DNA of 64,000 nt from NCBI GenBank assembly GCA_040905885.1, contig JBBDQR010000157.1, positions 15,882-79,881 on the forward strand. The letters run 5' to 3'. The translations under genes and the position numbers were made by a program. Positions 8,198 to 15,838 of this stretch are shown here, in pieces (within the stretch, counting starts at the first letter, position 1; each line of letters starts with the position of its first letter). Source of the DNA: JACVRU01 sp040905885 (lineage in GTDB: Bacteria; Actinomycetota; Thermoleophilia; Gaiellales; Gaiellaceae). The notes under the pieces are model-generated. The model was not told the DNA's origin. It did not search any database and worked only from the letters and a program-made list of their open reading frames with translations.

Positions 8198-9416
8198 CCA
8201 GTAGCCACCCGAAACGGAGCACGGCTGCGAGTCGCCGGCGTAGCGGGTACGGGCCCGTCGCCTGCAAGGTCCACAGGAAGCGGACCGCGTCGCGGAGGCC
8301 GCCCTCGAGGATCACGCGATCGCCGTCCACGTCGAGCTCGTAGACCCGGCGCCTCCCCTCCAGGCGGAACTGCCCGCCCCGTGCGATCCGCCCGTCGTCG
8401 AGGACGCCGACCGCCTCCGCCGTCCGCTCGTCGCGGAACCGCGCGAGATCCCGCACGTCCACGCGGACGCTCCCGCCGCGCAGCCGGCGCGCGAAGGCGA
8501 CGCCGAGCGCCGGGTCGCGCATCCGCGTCGCCGACTCGTCCCACGGCACGCCCCCCTCCGGCCGGCGGGCGAGGTACGCCTTCGCGTCGCGGTAGCCCAT
8601 CGCCACCAGCGCGTCCGCGTCGACGCGGCCGAGGTAGAAGTCCGGGTCGAGCGGGAGGGGGAACTCCGGCTTGATCACGTGCAGCCGCGGCAGGGGGTCG
8701 GTGCGCGCGCGCAGGTGCGCGAGCTCCTCGAAGAGGCCGCCGTTCGCGCTCAGCTCGATCATGTGCACGTACTGGTCGAATGCGCCGGGCCGGTACGTGC
8801 TCGAGTTGCCGATGCACCAGACGAGCCAGAGCTCCTCGCAGCCGCGCCGCACGGCCTCACTCGGGTTCGCGTCCTTGATCCACACCGAGTCGACGAAGAG
8901 CCGTCCGTCGCGCTGCACGGGAGGCATGAAGATCGGCAACGTGATCCCCGCGACGAGCAGGTCGAGGTCGATCTCGGTGTGCGGGACGGCGACGTTCGTC
9001 TTCGCCGCGAAGTCGCAGACGTTGAACGTGCCCTCGATGCCGCGGGCGGCGCGGATCCGGTCGACGTCCACGCCGAGGTGCGGGAAGACGCGCTCCACGA
9101 TCCCGTCGGCGTCGCCGAAGGCCATCAGCTTCGGACCGCGGAGGTAGCGGCGCAGCGGCAGGAGCGAGACGAAGTCGCGCACGCGCAGCGTCCGCCAGCG
9201 CTCGCACATCTCGGCCGGCTCGATGCCCGACAGCAGCATCGCCAGGTTGATCGTCCCGCCCGAGGTGCCGTCCCCGTGGACGAAGCGCAAGCCCTCCTCC
9301 TCGAGGGCGAGGAGGACACCGGCCTGGTAGGCCACGCGCATCCCGCCGCCGGCGAGGATCAGCGACCGCCGCGGACCCGGAGCGTCGCCTGCAGCGAGAG
9401 CGGGGACGTGCTCCAC
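8160..9416 (-). CDS. Patatin-like phospholipase
   Basis: 418 residues. The oxyanion-hole motif AGGGMRVAYQAG (residues 22-33) is followed near residue 51 by the nucleophile elbow GTSGG. The expected catalytic Asp is in VDSVWIKDANPSEA, a variant of the usual DGG/DGA motif. These enzymes hydrolyse acyl ester bonds of phospholipids or neutral lipids. The C-terminal 120 residues (from about 300) are beta-rich and not part of the core. The GTG at 9416 directly follows an in-frame TAG that belongs to the CTAG flank of the inserted element, so the gene now lacks its original upstream region. The 3' end overlaps the GMC gene by 38 bases. Confidence 0.85.
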   Translation of the reverse strand: MEHVPALAAGDAPGPRRSLILAGGGMRVAYQAGVLLALEEEGLRFVHGDGTSGGTINLAMLLSGIEPAEMCERWRTLRVRDFVSLLPLRRYLRGPKLMAFGDADGIVERVFPHLGVDVDRIRAARGIEGTFNVCDFAAKTNVAVPHTEIDLDLLVAGITLPIFMPPVQRDGRLFVDSVWIKDANPSEAVRRGCEELWLVWCIGNSSTYRPGAFDQYVHMIELSANGGLFEELAHLRARTDPLPRLHVIKPEFPLPLDPDFYLGRVDADALVAMGYRDAKAYLARRPEGGVPWDESATRMRDPALGVAFARRLRGGSVRVDVRDLARFRDERTAEAVGVLDDGRIARGGQFRLEGRRRVYELDVDGDRVILEGGLRDAVRFLWTLQATGPYPLRRRLAAVLRFGWLLASPGRRRRAASR

Positions 9417-9420
9417 CTAG

Positions 9421-9622
9421 TGCCCCGTCCGGTAATGCCGCCGAGCTTCTGGGTCGCGAGCACCAAGCCAGAGGCCGCACTCGCCCGCCGTCAAGGTCGG
9501 ACACCTTGGCATGGGGTTGGGTGTAAACTGGCGCCGTGTGATCGCGGGCCATAAAGGGGCCCCCACGAAGTGCGAAGCACTTCGTGGGGAAGAGATGCCG
9601 GCATGTATTGCTGGATGGGGCA
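9421..9622. mobile_element. MITE-like element with CTAG target duplication
   Basis: 202 bases without coding potential, bounded by imperfect terminal inverted repeats. The left end reads TGCCCCGTCCGGTAATGC. The right end, read on the minus strand, is TGCCCCATCCAGCAATAC: 14 of 18 match and all four differences are transitions. CTAG flanks both sides (9417-9420 and 9623-9626), consistent with a 4-bp target duplication of the YTAR type used by IS701-like transposases; the family link is inference. Inside are two palindromes, CAAGGT/ACCTTG at 9494-9510 and a 13-bp hairpin at 9561-9589. It lies between the stop of the small membrane protein gene and the GTG of the patatin gene. Confidence 0.7.
9561..9589. 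repeat. 13-bp perfect inverted repeat with 3-base loop
   Basis: CCCCACGAAGTGC at 9561-9573, loop GAA, then its exact complement at 9577-9589. No U-run follows on either side. It resembles the hairpin at 40909-40937 in arm length, loop size and sequence pattern. It could act as a terminator-like or REP-type structure within the MITE. Confidence 0.8.
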
Positions 9623-10024
9623 CTAGTCCTCGAGCGTTCCGTACGTGTAGGCGAAGATCGCTGCGACGCCGACGAGCTCCCAGGCCAGGAACGACACCAT
9701 CGCAGCCGAGGGAACGCCGTCCACCGCGAGGCTCAGCAGCCTGGCGACTACGCCGGCCGTCATGACCGCGAGGAAGCCCCGGTTGAAGGCGCGGCGCCGG
9801 AAGATCTGACGCCAGTAGAGGAGCGCGAACGCGCCGAAGCCGAGCTCGACGGCGCGGAGGAACCGGTGCTGCGCCAGCAGGCTCGCCTCGGGGTCGTCGA
9901 GCCCGGCGGTCAGCGACAGGTCGAAGGGAGCGGCGACCGCTCCCACGGCCCCGGCGAGGACGAGCGTCGCCGCGTACCCGAAGAAGAGGACCAGCGCGGC
10001 CCACCTCAGGAACGGATGCGCCAC
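9623..10024 (-). CDS. Small four-span membrane protein
   Basis: 133 residues from the GTG at 10024, overlapping the upstream gene by 19 bases. Four hydrophobic segments are visible (about residues 7-30, 57-72, 83-100 and 108-127) with a short polar loop containing DDPEASLLAQHRFLRA after the first. The pattern resembles DUF4345-type membrane proteins, but I cannot confirm the family. Its TAG stop coincides with the CTAG flank of the MITE. It belongs to the operon with the alpha/beta hydrolase and acetoacetate-decarboxylase-like genes. No function can be assigned. Confidence 0.6.
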   Translation of the reverse strand: MAHPFLRWAALVLFFGYAATLVLAGAVGAVAAPFDLSLTAGLDDPEASLLAQHRFLRAVELGFGAFALLYWRQIFRRRAFNRGFLAVMTAGVVARLLSLAVDGVPSAAMVSFLAWELVGVAAIFAYTYGTLED

Positions 10025-10380
10025 CAGTAGCCGATCGCGAGGAGCGCGGACGAGAAGTCGAAGACGGCGAGGGCGAGGCCGTAGTAGGAGAAGACGTCCA
10101 GCACGACGGCGAGCGACATCGCCGCGGCCGCGCCGAGCTTCTGGAGCGCCGACCAGCCGACGACGAGGCTGCTCGGCGGCGGCCGGAGCAGCGTCTGGGT
10201 CAGCGCGCCGCCGACCACGGCCATGAACATGCCGATGATCCCGAAGAAGAGGCGGTCGCTGGTGGTCGTGGGCGCGGAGAGCAGGTCGAGGACGAAGCCC
10301 TGGGCGGCGATCAGGACGATTCCGGACAGGAAGGTGCCGGCGGCGATCGCGAGCAGCGCCAGGCGCAGCGGGTCTCTCAT
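10006..10380 (-). CDS. Small hydrophobic membrane protein
   Basis: 124 residues from the ATG at 10380, which overlaps the upstream stop as ATGA. Four membrane spans are visible (residues 5-28, 43-64, 72-90 and 95-118) with few charged residues between. It begins MRDPLRLALLAIAAGTFLSG and ends YWWRIRS. It is not assigned to a named family. Translational coupling on both sides suggests it works with its two small membrane neighbours, perhaps as a membrane assembly serving the lipid-active enzymes of the operon; that is inference. Confidence 0.6.
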   Translation of the reverse strand: MRDPLRLALLAIAAGTFLSGIVLIAAQGFVLDLLSAPTTTSDRLFFGIIGMFMAVVGGALTQTLLRPPPSSLVVGWSALQKLGAAAAMSLAVVLDVFSYYGLALAVFDFSSALLAIGYWWRIRS

Positions 10381-10838
10381 CGGGCCTTGAAGGCGAAGTA
10401 GGTGGCCATCGCCAGCCACTGCGCCGTCCAGAACCAGATCCGGATCCAGTTGAGGGAGATCCACTTGCCGAGCACCTGCTGGAGCTCGGCGTCGTCGGTG
10501 ATGTGAGCGGCCAGCCTCCGGTTGTGCGGGAAGATGAGCAGCGTCGTCAGCCCGGTGGCAGCGACCACGCCCGCCAGCACGACGGCGGGGGCGGCGACGT
10601 AGGTCGAGCCCCACTCGGCGACGATCAGCGCGATCGCGGCCCCGATGATCACGACGGTCATCACGGTGAAGAAGCGCGTCGCCCGCTTGATCGGGGCGAC
10701 GATCTGGTCGTAGTAGTTGGCGGCCGTCATCGTGGCGCGGTTCGGGAGCGTGAAGAGCGACAGCGACCAGCCCGTGCCCAGGTACATCGAGGCGCACAGG
10801 AGCAGCACGCCCGCGACGACGAGCTCCCAGACCCTCAC
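10377..10838 (-). CDS. DUF1772-like (anthrone oxygenase-type) membrane protein
   Basis: 153 residues from the GTG at 10838, overlapping the upstream stop as GTGA. It has four membrane segments (about 3-25, 55-75, 80-100 and 130-148) and polar motifs FTLPNRATMTAANYYDQI and LLIFPHNRRLAAHI between them. This layout fits DUF1772 membrane proteins, some of which are named anthrone oxygenases. The catalytic role of the family is poorly established, so I do not assign a reaction. Third of six genes in the ancestral operon. Confidence 0.6.
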   Translation of the reverse strand: MRVWELVVAGVLLLCASMYLGTGWSLSLFTLPNRATMTAANYYDQIVAPIKRATRFFTVMTVVIIGAAIALIVAEWGSTYVAAPAVVLAGVVAATGLTTLLIFPHNRRLAAHITDDAELQQVLGKWISLNWIRIWFWTAQWLAMATYFAFKAR

Positions 10839-11773
10839 GGTTCCGGCGCCGGCGAAGCCGGCACCTCCGCTCTTTGTGAGCCTCCGTCGAGCCTACGGCT
10901 CATGCGCCGCTCCGGGGGCGCGAGCCAGTCCTCGCCGAGGCCGAGGTCGATCACGCTCTCCAGCCCCTCAGGCCGGTCCTCGGGCGGCTCCCGATAGGGG
11001 ACGAACCAGCTCTCGATGTAGTCGTCCAGCACGCCGTGCGCCTCGGGGAAGAAGACCGTGAACACGGGGCGCTCGGCGACGCCGAGCCGCTTCACCGCCG
11101 CGAGCCGGGGATGGTCCCCGAGCTCGAGCCTCGCCCGTGCGCGGCGGCCGAAGCCGACCTCGACCCGGCCGCGGAAGTACACGTCCGACTTCATCAGCAT
11201 GCCGCGGAACACGCAGTAGTTCGAGGCGCCCATGCTCGCCGGCAGCTTCGGCCCGCCCGGACGCTCGATCTCGACGTAGACCGCGCGCTGCCCGTCCTTG
11301 TCGTACTGGCTCGAGACGGTCGTGTCCGTGACGGCGAAGTCGAGGTTCGCCTGGTGCTTCGGCATCCCCCAGATGCCCTTGCCGCCCTTGACCGAGATCT
11401 CGGTGCTGACCGGCAGGTCGAGCACGTACTGGCCGAAGCGGAAGGGGCCAGGGAGCAGCAGCGGCAGCAGCGGCGGCGGGTCGGTGTCCCGCCGGGCGCA
11501 CGCCAGCGCGACGCTGAACTCGATGTACTGCCCGATCGAGGTCTCCTGGTAGTTGACGACCGTGAAGACCAGCAGGCCCTTCCGCCAGAGCCGCACCGGC
11601 GCCAGCAACGGCGGCAGCAGCTCCCGCGCCCGGTCGAGATCGACCGGGAACGCGGCCATGAACGCCTGCATCCGGAACGACCGCACCGGCAGCGCGAACG
11701 GGATCCCGTCGACAAGCGCGTGGCGCCCCTGCTCGCGCCTGACCCGCCCGGGAATGATCCCGATCGCCTTCAC
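10835..11773 (-). CDS. Acetoacetate decarboxylase-like family protein
   Basis: 312 residues from the GTG at 11773, which overlaps the hydrolase stop as GTGA. The core contains NYQETSIGQYIEFSVALACA, LPVSTEISVKGGKGIWGMPK and later MLMKSDVYFRGRVEVGFG, characteristic of the ADC-like fold (PF06314 type). In true acetoacetate decarboxylase a Lys forms a Schiff base; a Lys is present in VKGGKGIWGMPK, but I cannot prove it is the catalytic one. Relatives act as decarboxylases or aldolase-like enzymes, or have no known activity. The context points to ketone or lipid chemistry. Confidence 0.75.
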   Translation of the reverse strand: MKAIGIIPGRVRREQGRHALVDGIPFALPVRSFRMQAFMAAFPVDLDRARELLPPLLAPVRLWRKGLLVFTVVNYQETSIGQYIEFSVALACARRDTDPPPLLPLLLPGPFRFGQYVLDLPVSTEISVKGGKGIWGMPKHQANLDFAVTDTTVSSQYDKDGQRAVYVEIERPGGPKLPASMGASNYCVFRGMLMKSDVYFRGRVEVGFGRRARARLELGDHPRLAAVKRLGVAERPVFTVFFPEAHGVLDDYIESWFVPYREPPEDRPEGLESVIDLGLGEDWLAPPERRMSRRLDGGSQRAEVPASPAPEP

Positions 11774-12801
11774 CGCTCGAGCTCGGCGAGCATCAGCGGG
11801 AAGACGTCCCGCGCCGCCCGCGCGCCCATGAACATGTCGAGGTGCCCGTAGCCCGGCACCTCGACCAGGGAGTGGTAGCCGGGGCGGCGCTCGTCGAAGA
11901 AGCGGAACGTCCGCTCCTGGCTCGCCGGGAGGAAGCAGATGTTCTCCTGGCCGGCGAAGAACGCGAAGCGCGCGTCCGTCTGCGGATCGTCGGCGACGAA
12001 GCTCCGGGGCAGCTCGGGCCGGCTCTCCACGGAGACGAGATGGCCGGCCTCCACGCACTTCCCCATCTGCCGGAAGAACGAGATCGGTACGTGCGCGAAC
12101 TCCTGCTTCAGCCACTCGTGGGTCTGCGGATTGAGATTCTCGTGCCGCCACAGCGCCGGGAAGCCTGTGCCGTACGTGAAGCTGACCATCTTGCAGACCG
12201 GGTTGTCGCACTCGTGGTGCGTGATCCGCACCATGAGGGCGAGAGCCTTCGCCGTCTTGGTGGGAGCTTCCAGGCCCCAACGGGGATTCATGAACGGCGT
12301 CAGCTTCCCCACCAGCGGGACGAGATTCTTGAGCTTGAACCGCGAGATCCGCGGGATCACCGGATGGAGCGTCACCGCGTTGGCGACCACCGTCTTCACC
12401 TCGGGCACGAGACCTGCGACCGCGGACATCATGAAGCTCGTCGAGCCCTGGCAGTGGATGACCGCCTTCACCTCGTCGGCGCCGGTCTCCTCCACGACCT
12501 TCCGGACCGCCGCCGGATGGTCGTGGACGGCCGCCTGGTCGAGCGTCCACTCGTTCGGCGGGACGTCGATGCTCGCCCGCCAGTTCTCGAGCCAGACGTC
12601 GTAGCCGGCGTCGACGAGCTCGTCCACGAGCGTCCGCTCCACGGGCGCCCTGAAGATGTTCGCGCGGACGCCGGCGCCGTGCACCAGCAGCACCGGCCCC
12701 TTCGCCGGCTCGCGCTCGCCGCGGACGTTGACGAGGTTCAGCTCGAGCCCGTCGCCCGCCGTGAAGGGGACGATCCGCTCCTCCGTCTCCTCGGTCTTCA
12801 C
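11770..12801 (-). CDS. Alpha/beta-fold hydrolase with Cys at the nucleophile elbow
   Basis: 343 residues from the GTG at 12801; a GGGGGAG ribosome-site-like run lies about 20 bases upstream and a promoter precedes it. LLVHGAGVRANIF (residues 38-50) gives the HG oxyanion motif. The nucleophile elbow reads AVIHCQGS, with Cys117 where Ser is usual, as in dienelactone-hydrolase-type variants. The catalytic His is probably in VPGYGHLDMFMG near the C-terminus. A 'lid' region (about 165-230) is rich in Cys and His (HHECDNPVCKM). First gene of an operon that continues through the ADC-like and membrane protein genes and, before MITE insertion, the patatin. Probable ester or thioester substrate; identity unknown. 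Confidence 0.8.
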   Translation of the reverse strand: MKTEETEERIVPFTAGDGLELNLVNVRGEREPAKGPVLLVHGAGVRANIFRAPVERTLVDELVDAGYDVWLENWRASIDVPPNEWTLDQAAVHDHPAAVRKVVEETGADEVKAVIHCQGSTSFMMSAVAGLVPEVKTVVANAVTLHPVIPRISRFKLKNLVPLVGKLTPFMNPRWGLEAPTKTAKALALMVRITHHECDNPVCKMVSFTYGTGFPALWRHENLNPQTHEWLKQEFAHVPISFFRQMGKCVEAGHLVSVESRPELPRSFVADDPQTDARFAFFAGQENICFLPASQERTFRFFDERRPGYHSLVEVPGYGHLDMFMGARAARDVFPLMLAELER

Positions 12802-12838
12802 TCCAGTGCCGGTCAGCTCTCCCCCTTTGCCTGGCCTG

Positions 12839-12867
12839 GTTATACGTCGCCCACGCCGCGGCGGCAA
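12839..12867 (-). promoter_or_regulatory. Promoter of the alpha/beta hydrolase operon
   Basis: On the minus strand TTGCCG (12867-12862) and TATAAC (12844-12839) are separated by exactly 17 bases. It lies back-to-back with the promoter of the metallophosphoesterase gene; the two -35 boxes are 2 bases apart. Transcription would start near 12832, giving a leader of about 30 bases that includes the GGGGGAG run. Confidence 0.7.
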
Positions 12868-12869
12868 GC

Positions 12870-12898
12870 TTGACGGGGCTGGGCCGTACCCCTAGTTT
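12870..12898 (+). promoter_or_regulatory. Promoter of the metallophosphoesterase gene
   Basis: TTGACG at 12870-12875 and TAGTTT at 12893-12898 have a 17-base spacer. The GTG start at 12908 lies 9 bases after the -10 box, so the transcript is leaderless or nearly so. Confidence 0.7.
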
Positions 12899-12907
12899 CG
12901 GGAGATC

Positions 12908-14668
12908 GTGACGAGCTGCCCGAACCCGCCCCAGGACGAGTCACGCGAGCAGATCGGCTTCGTCCGGCGCCCGATGGTGCGCTGGTTCGACCCGGTGCAG
13001 CTCGCCGGGACGGCGCTCCAGGTGGCCGTCTCGTCGCTCTTCGGCGCTTACTCCGACAAGCGGGAGATCCAGGCGGCGCTCTCACCGGGGGCGCAGGCGA
13101 ACCGGGAGCACGCCGACGCCGAGGAGCTGTGGATTGACTATGTCGCCGACCTCGGCGACGGGTTCGAGCCGACGTACACGGTCGCGTACCTCCACTCCCG
13201 CCCCCAGCTCCTCCTGGCGGGCCCCGACGGACGGTCGTGGGAGACCGAGCGCGGGCGGATCCTCGTCCTGGGCGGAGACCAGGTCTACCCCACGGCGACG
13301 CGAACGGACTACGAGGACCGCCTGATCGGCCCCTACCGTGCCGCGCTGCCATGCGTGGAGCCGGAGTCCGCCGCGCCCCACCTCTACGCGATCCCCGGCA
13401 ACCACGACTGGTACGACGGCCTGACGAACTTCATTCGCATCTTCTGCCAGCGCCACTGGATCGGAGGCTGGAAGACGCGGCAGGAGCGAAGCTACTTCGC
13501 GCTCGAGCTGCCGCATCACTGGTGGCTGTGGGGGATCGACATCCAGTTCGACGCCTACATCGACGATCCCCAGCTGGACTACTTCCGCGCCGCCAAGAAG
13601 CTGCTGCGCGAGGGGGACCGCCTGATCCTCCTGACCGGCAAGCCGAGCTGGACGAAGGCGCTGGAGGACGATCCCTCGTATCGGAACCTCGCCTTCTTCG
13701 AGCGGGAGATGCTCGCCGACACCGGCGCGAGGCTGGCGGTCGTCGTCAGCGGCGACCTGCATCACTACGTCCGCTACGAGGATCGCTCGGGCGGACGGCA
13801 GCGGATCACCGCAGGCGGCGGGGGCGCCTACCTCTACCCGACCCACCACATGGCCGAGGAGCTGAGGCTCGAGGAGGAGGGGAAGACGGTCGAGTACGAC
13901 CTGAAGGCGGCATTTCCGCCGAAGGAGAGGTCGCGGCGGCTGCGCTGGTGGGCTCCCTTGCGCCTTCCGACCAGGAACTGGCGCTTGCTCCGTGTCTTCG
14001 CGGCGCTCTTCTTCGCGCTCGCGCTGATGATGCAGGTGCCGGTGCGGAGGGCGATCCGACCGTCGGGAGAGGTCGCACTCGACGCCCTGCCTGGCCTGTG
14101 GCTGGACCTCGTCACAAGCAGGTGGTTCGTCTTCGCCGCCTTGATCCTGCTCGGCGCGCTGGTGCTCTTCGCGGCCGGCCGGAGCCTGCTCCAGAAGGTC
14201 CCGCTCGGCGTCGGCCACGCCGTGCCGCAGCTGTTCATGCTCTCCTGGGCCGTCGTCCTCTCGGCCTGGCTGCTTGCTCTCCCGGGCGACTGGAGCATGC
14301 GCTTCCCGCTGCTGCTCGCGGCCCTCGCGGCGTTCGCCGCCAGCTTTCCGGGCGCGGCGCTGCTCGGTCTCTACCTGGCAGTGTGCGACTGGCTCTTCGG
14401 CACCCACCGGCCGCTGTTCGGCGACGCGCTCGACCGACACGCGAACGAGGTCTTCGCCTGCCAGGGAATCGCGGACTGGAAGAACTTCCTCCGGCTCCAC
14501 ATCGGCGCCGACGGGGCACTCACGATCTTCCCGGTGGGGATCGAGCGCGTCGCGCGCCGGCGAGAGCTCAGCCTGAACACGACCGGCGGGCCCGGAGACC
14601 CGTTCTTCCTCGCCCCCGAGGGCCTCGAGGCCCAGCTGATCGAGACGGAGCCGATTCGGATCGAGTAG
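12908..14668 (+). CDS. Membrane-anchored calcineurin-like metallophosphoesterase
   Basis: 586 residues. The N-terminal 330 residues form a calcineurin-type fold with metal-binding motifs LGGDQVYP, IPGNHDWYDG and VVSGDLHHYVRYED. Four hydrophobic segments follow between about 358 and 505, then an 80-residue soluble tail (ACQGIADWKNFLRLHI). The usual first Asp motif (DxH) is not obvious near the N-terminus, so the metal site may be altered. Likely substrate class is a phosphomono- or diester, possibly a lipid or nucleotide headgroup; unknown. It is divergent from the hydrolase operon and 131 bases upstream of another membrane protein on the same strand. Confidence 0.8.
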   Translation: MTSCPNPPQDESREQIGFVRRPMVRWFDPVQLAGTALQVAVSSLFGAYSDKREIQAALSPGAQANREHADAEELWIDYVADLGDGFEPTYTVAYLHSRPQLLLAGPDGRSWETERGRILVLGGDQVYPTATRTDYEDRLIGPYRAALPCVEPESAAPHLYAIPGNHDWYDGLTNFIRIFCQRHWIGGWKTRQERSYFALELPHHWWLWGIDIQFDAYIDDPQLDYFRAAKKLLREGDRLILLTGKPSWTKALEDDPSYRNLAFFEREMLADTGARLAVVVSGDLHHYVRYEDRSGGRQRITAGGGGAYLYPTHHMAEELRLEEEGKTVEYDLKAAFPPKERSRRLRWWAPLRLPTRNWRLLRVFAALFFALALMMQVPVRRAIRPSGEVALDALPGLWLDLVTSRWFVFAALILLGALVLFAAGRSLLQKVPLGVGHAVPQLFMLSWAVVLSAWLLALPGDWSMRFPLLLAALAAFAASFPGAALLGLYLAVCDWLFGTHRPLFGDALDRHANEVFACQGIADWKNFLRLHIGADGALTIFPVGIERVARRRELSLNTTGGPGDPFFLAPEGLEAQLIETEPIRIE

Positions 14669-14799
14669 CCGGGGCTTGCGGCGAGGCGGAATGCGGCCTA
14701 CGCTCTGCCCGAGTCGAATCGTTCTGCGGCCGGAACGAAGGGGGAGTCACGGCCGACATCGCACGAGTCCTCGGAGGCCGGCGCGGGGAGCGGTTCGGC

Positions 14800-15828
14800 G
14801 TGGCCGAGCGGGCCCGCCGCCGGGAGGCGCAGCAGGTCACCTTCCCTGATCTCGCCTGGGACCACTTCTACTGGGAGCGAGAGAGACGGCTGGGGAGCTC
14901 GGAGCACCCGGAAGCCGCCGCCCGCTACCGCGAGACGCGCGCTGCGTTCGAGGCTCGCTACGGCGAGCTCCTCGGGGAGTACTGGTCGATCAAGGAGCCC
15001 TCGGGCGTCGCGGTCACACGCAAGCCGGCTCCCCTTCTGCTCCGGCTGGTGATCGACGACAGGCTCCGATTCCACAGCGCCACTGACTGGGTCACCCGCG
15101 ACGCGCCCGTTGTCGCGGACCTGCTCTTCCGCTGCGAGACCGTCGCGATCAGGATCACGGAGGTGCTGAGGTACGCGAGCAAGACGATCGCGATCCGCCG
15201 AGTGCTCGCCGTCGCCAGCGGCCTGCTCGGGTTCCTCGACCGTGCAGACGACGCGGACGTGAAGGCCGACCCCCTGCCCGTCGTTCGAGAGCAGAGCCGC
15301 GAGCTCGATGCGATCGACGTCTACTACCGGCGGGCAGGCTCCCGCATCGGCCGGATCCTCTACACCTGGGGCATGGTGATCGGCCTGGCCGTCCTGGCGG
15401 CGCTGCTCTCGGCCTTCGTCGTCCCCCTCTGGCTCTGGGGCCCGCTCGACTGGGCCGACCGCGGCCTCCAGATCTTCCTCGTCTCGTACGGAGCCGGCGC
15501 GATCGGGGCCTTCATCAGCGTCCTCCAGCGGATGGCGACGGAGAAGTTCACGATCCACTACGACCTGGGCAAGCGCAGCCTGTACACCCTCGGGAGCTAC
15601 CGGCCGGTGCTCGGAGCCGTCTTCGGCGTGTTCACGTACTTCCTGCTGGCGAGCCACCTGCTGCAGACCGAGGACCCCGCGGGCGAGCGGGCACTCTTCT
15701 TCTACGGTGCCGTCGCGTTCGTCGCCGGCTTCAGCGAGCGCTTCACCAAGGTGCTCGTCAAGGGCGTAGAGGAGCGATTCGGGGCGGCGGGCGAGCAGCC
15801 CCCCGCCGGCACGGCAGCGGGCCGCTAG
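14800..15828 (+). CDS. Uncharacterised membrane protein with large cytoplasmic N-terminus
   Basis: 342 residues from the GTG at 14800, preceded by GGGGAG at a reasonable distance. The reading frame is open further upstream but has no ATG/GTG/TTG there. The first 185 residues are soluble and charged (FPDLAWDHFYWERERRLG, YRETRAAFEARYGELLG). Four membrane spans follow (about 188-212, 230-250, 272-292 and 305-322). No family is recognised. It follows the metallophosphoesterase on the same strand, so the two may be co-transcribed and cooperate at the membrane. Confidence 0.6.
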   Translation: MAERARRREAQQVTFPDLAWDHFYWERERRLGSSEHPEAAARYRETRAAFEARYGELLGEYWSIKEPSGVAVTRKPAPLLLRLVIDDRLRFHSATDWVTRDAPVVADLLFRCETVAIRITEVLRYASKTIAIRRVLAVASGLLGFLDRADDADVKADPLPVVREQSRELDAIDVYYRRAGSRIGRILYTWGMVIGLAVLAALLSAFVVPLWLWGPLDWADRGLQIFLVSYGAGAIGAFISVLQRMATEKFTIHYDLGKRSLYTLGSYRPVLGAVFGVFTYFLLASHLLQTEDPAGERALFFYGAVAFVAGFSERFTKVLVKGVEERFGAAGEQPPAGTAAGR

Positions 15829-15838
15829 CCTTCGAGCC

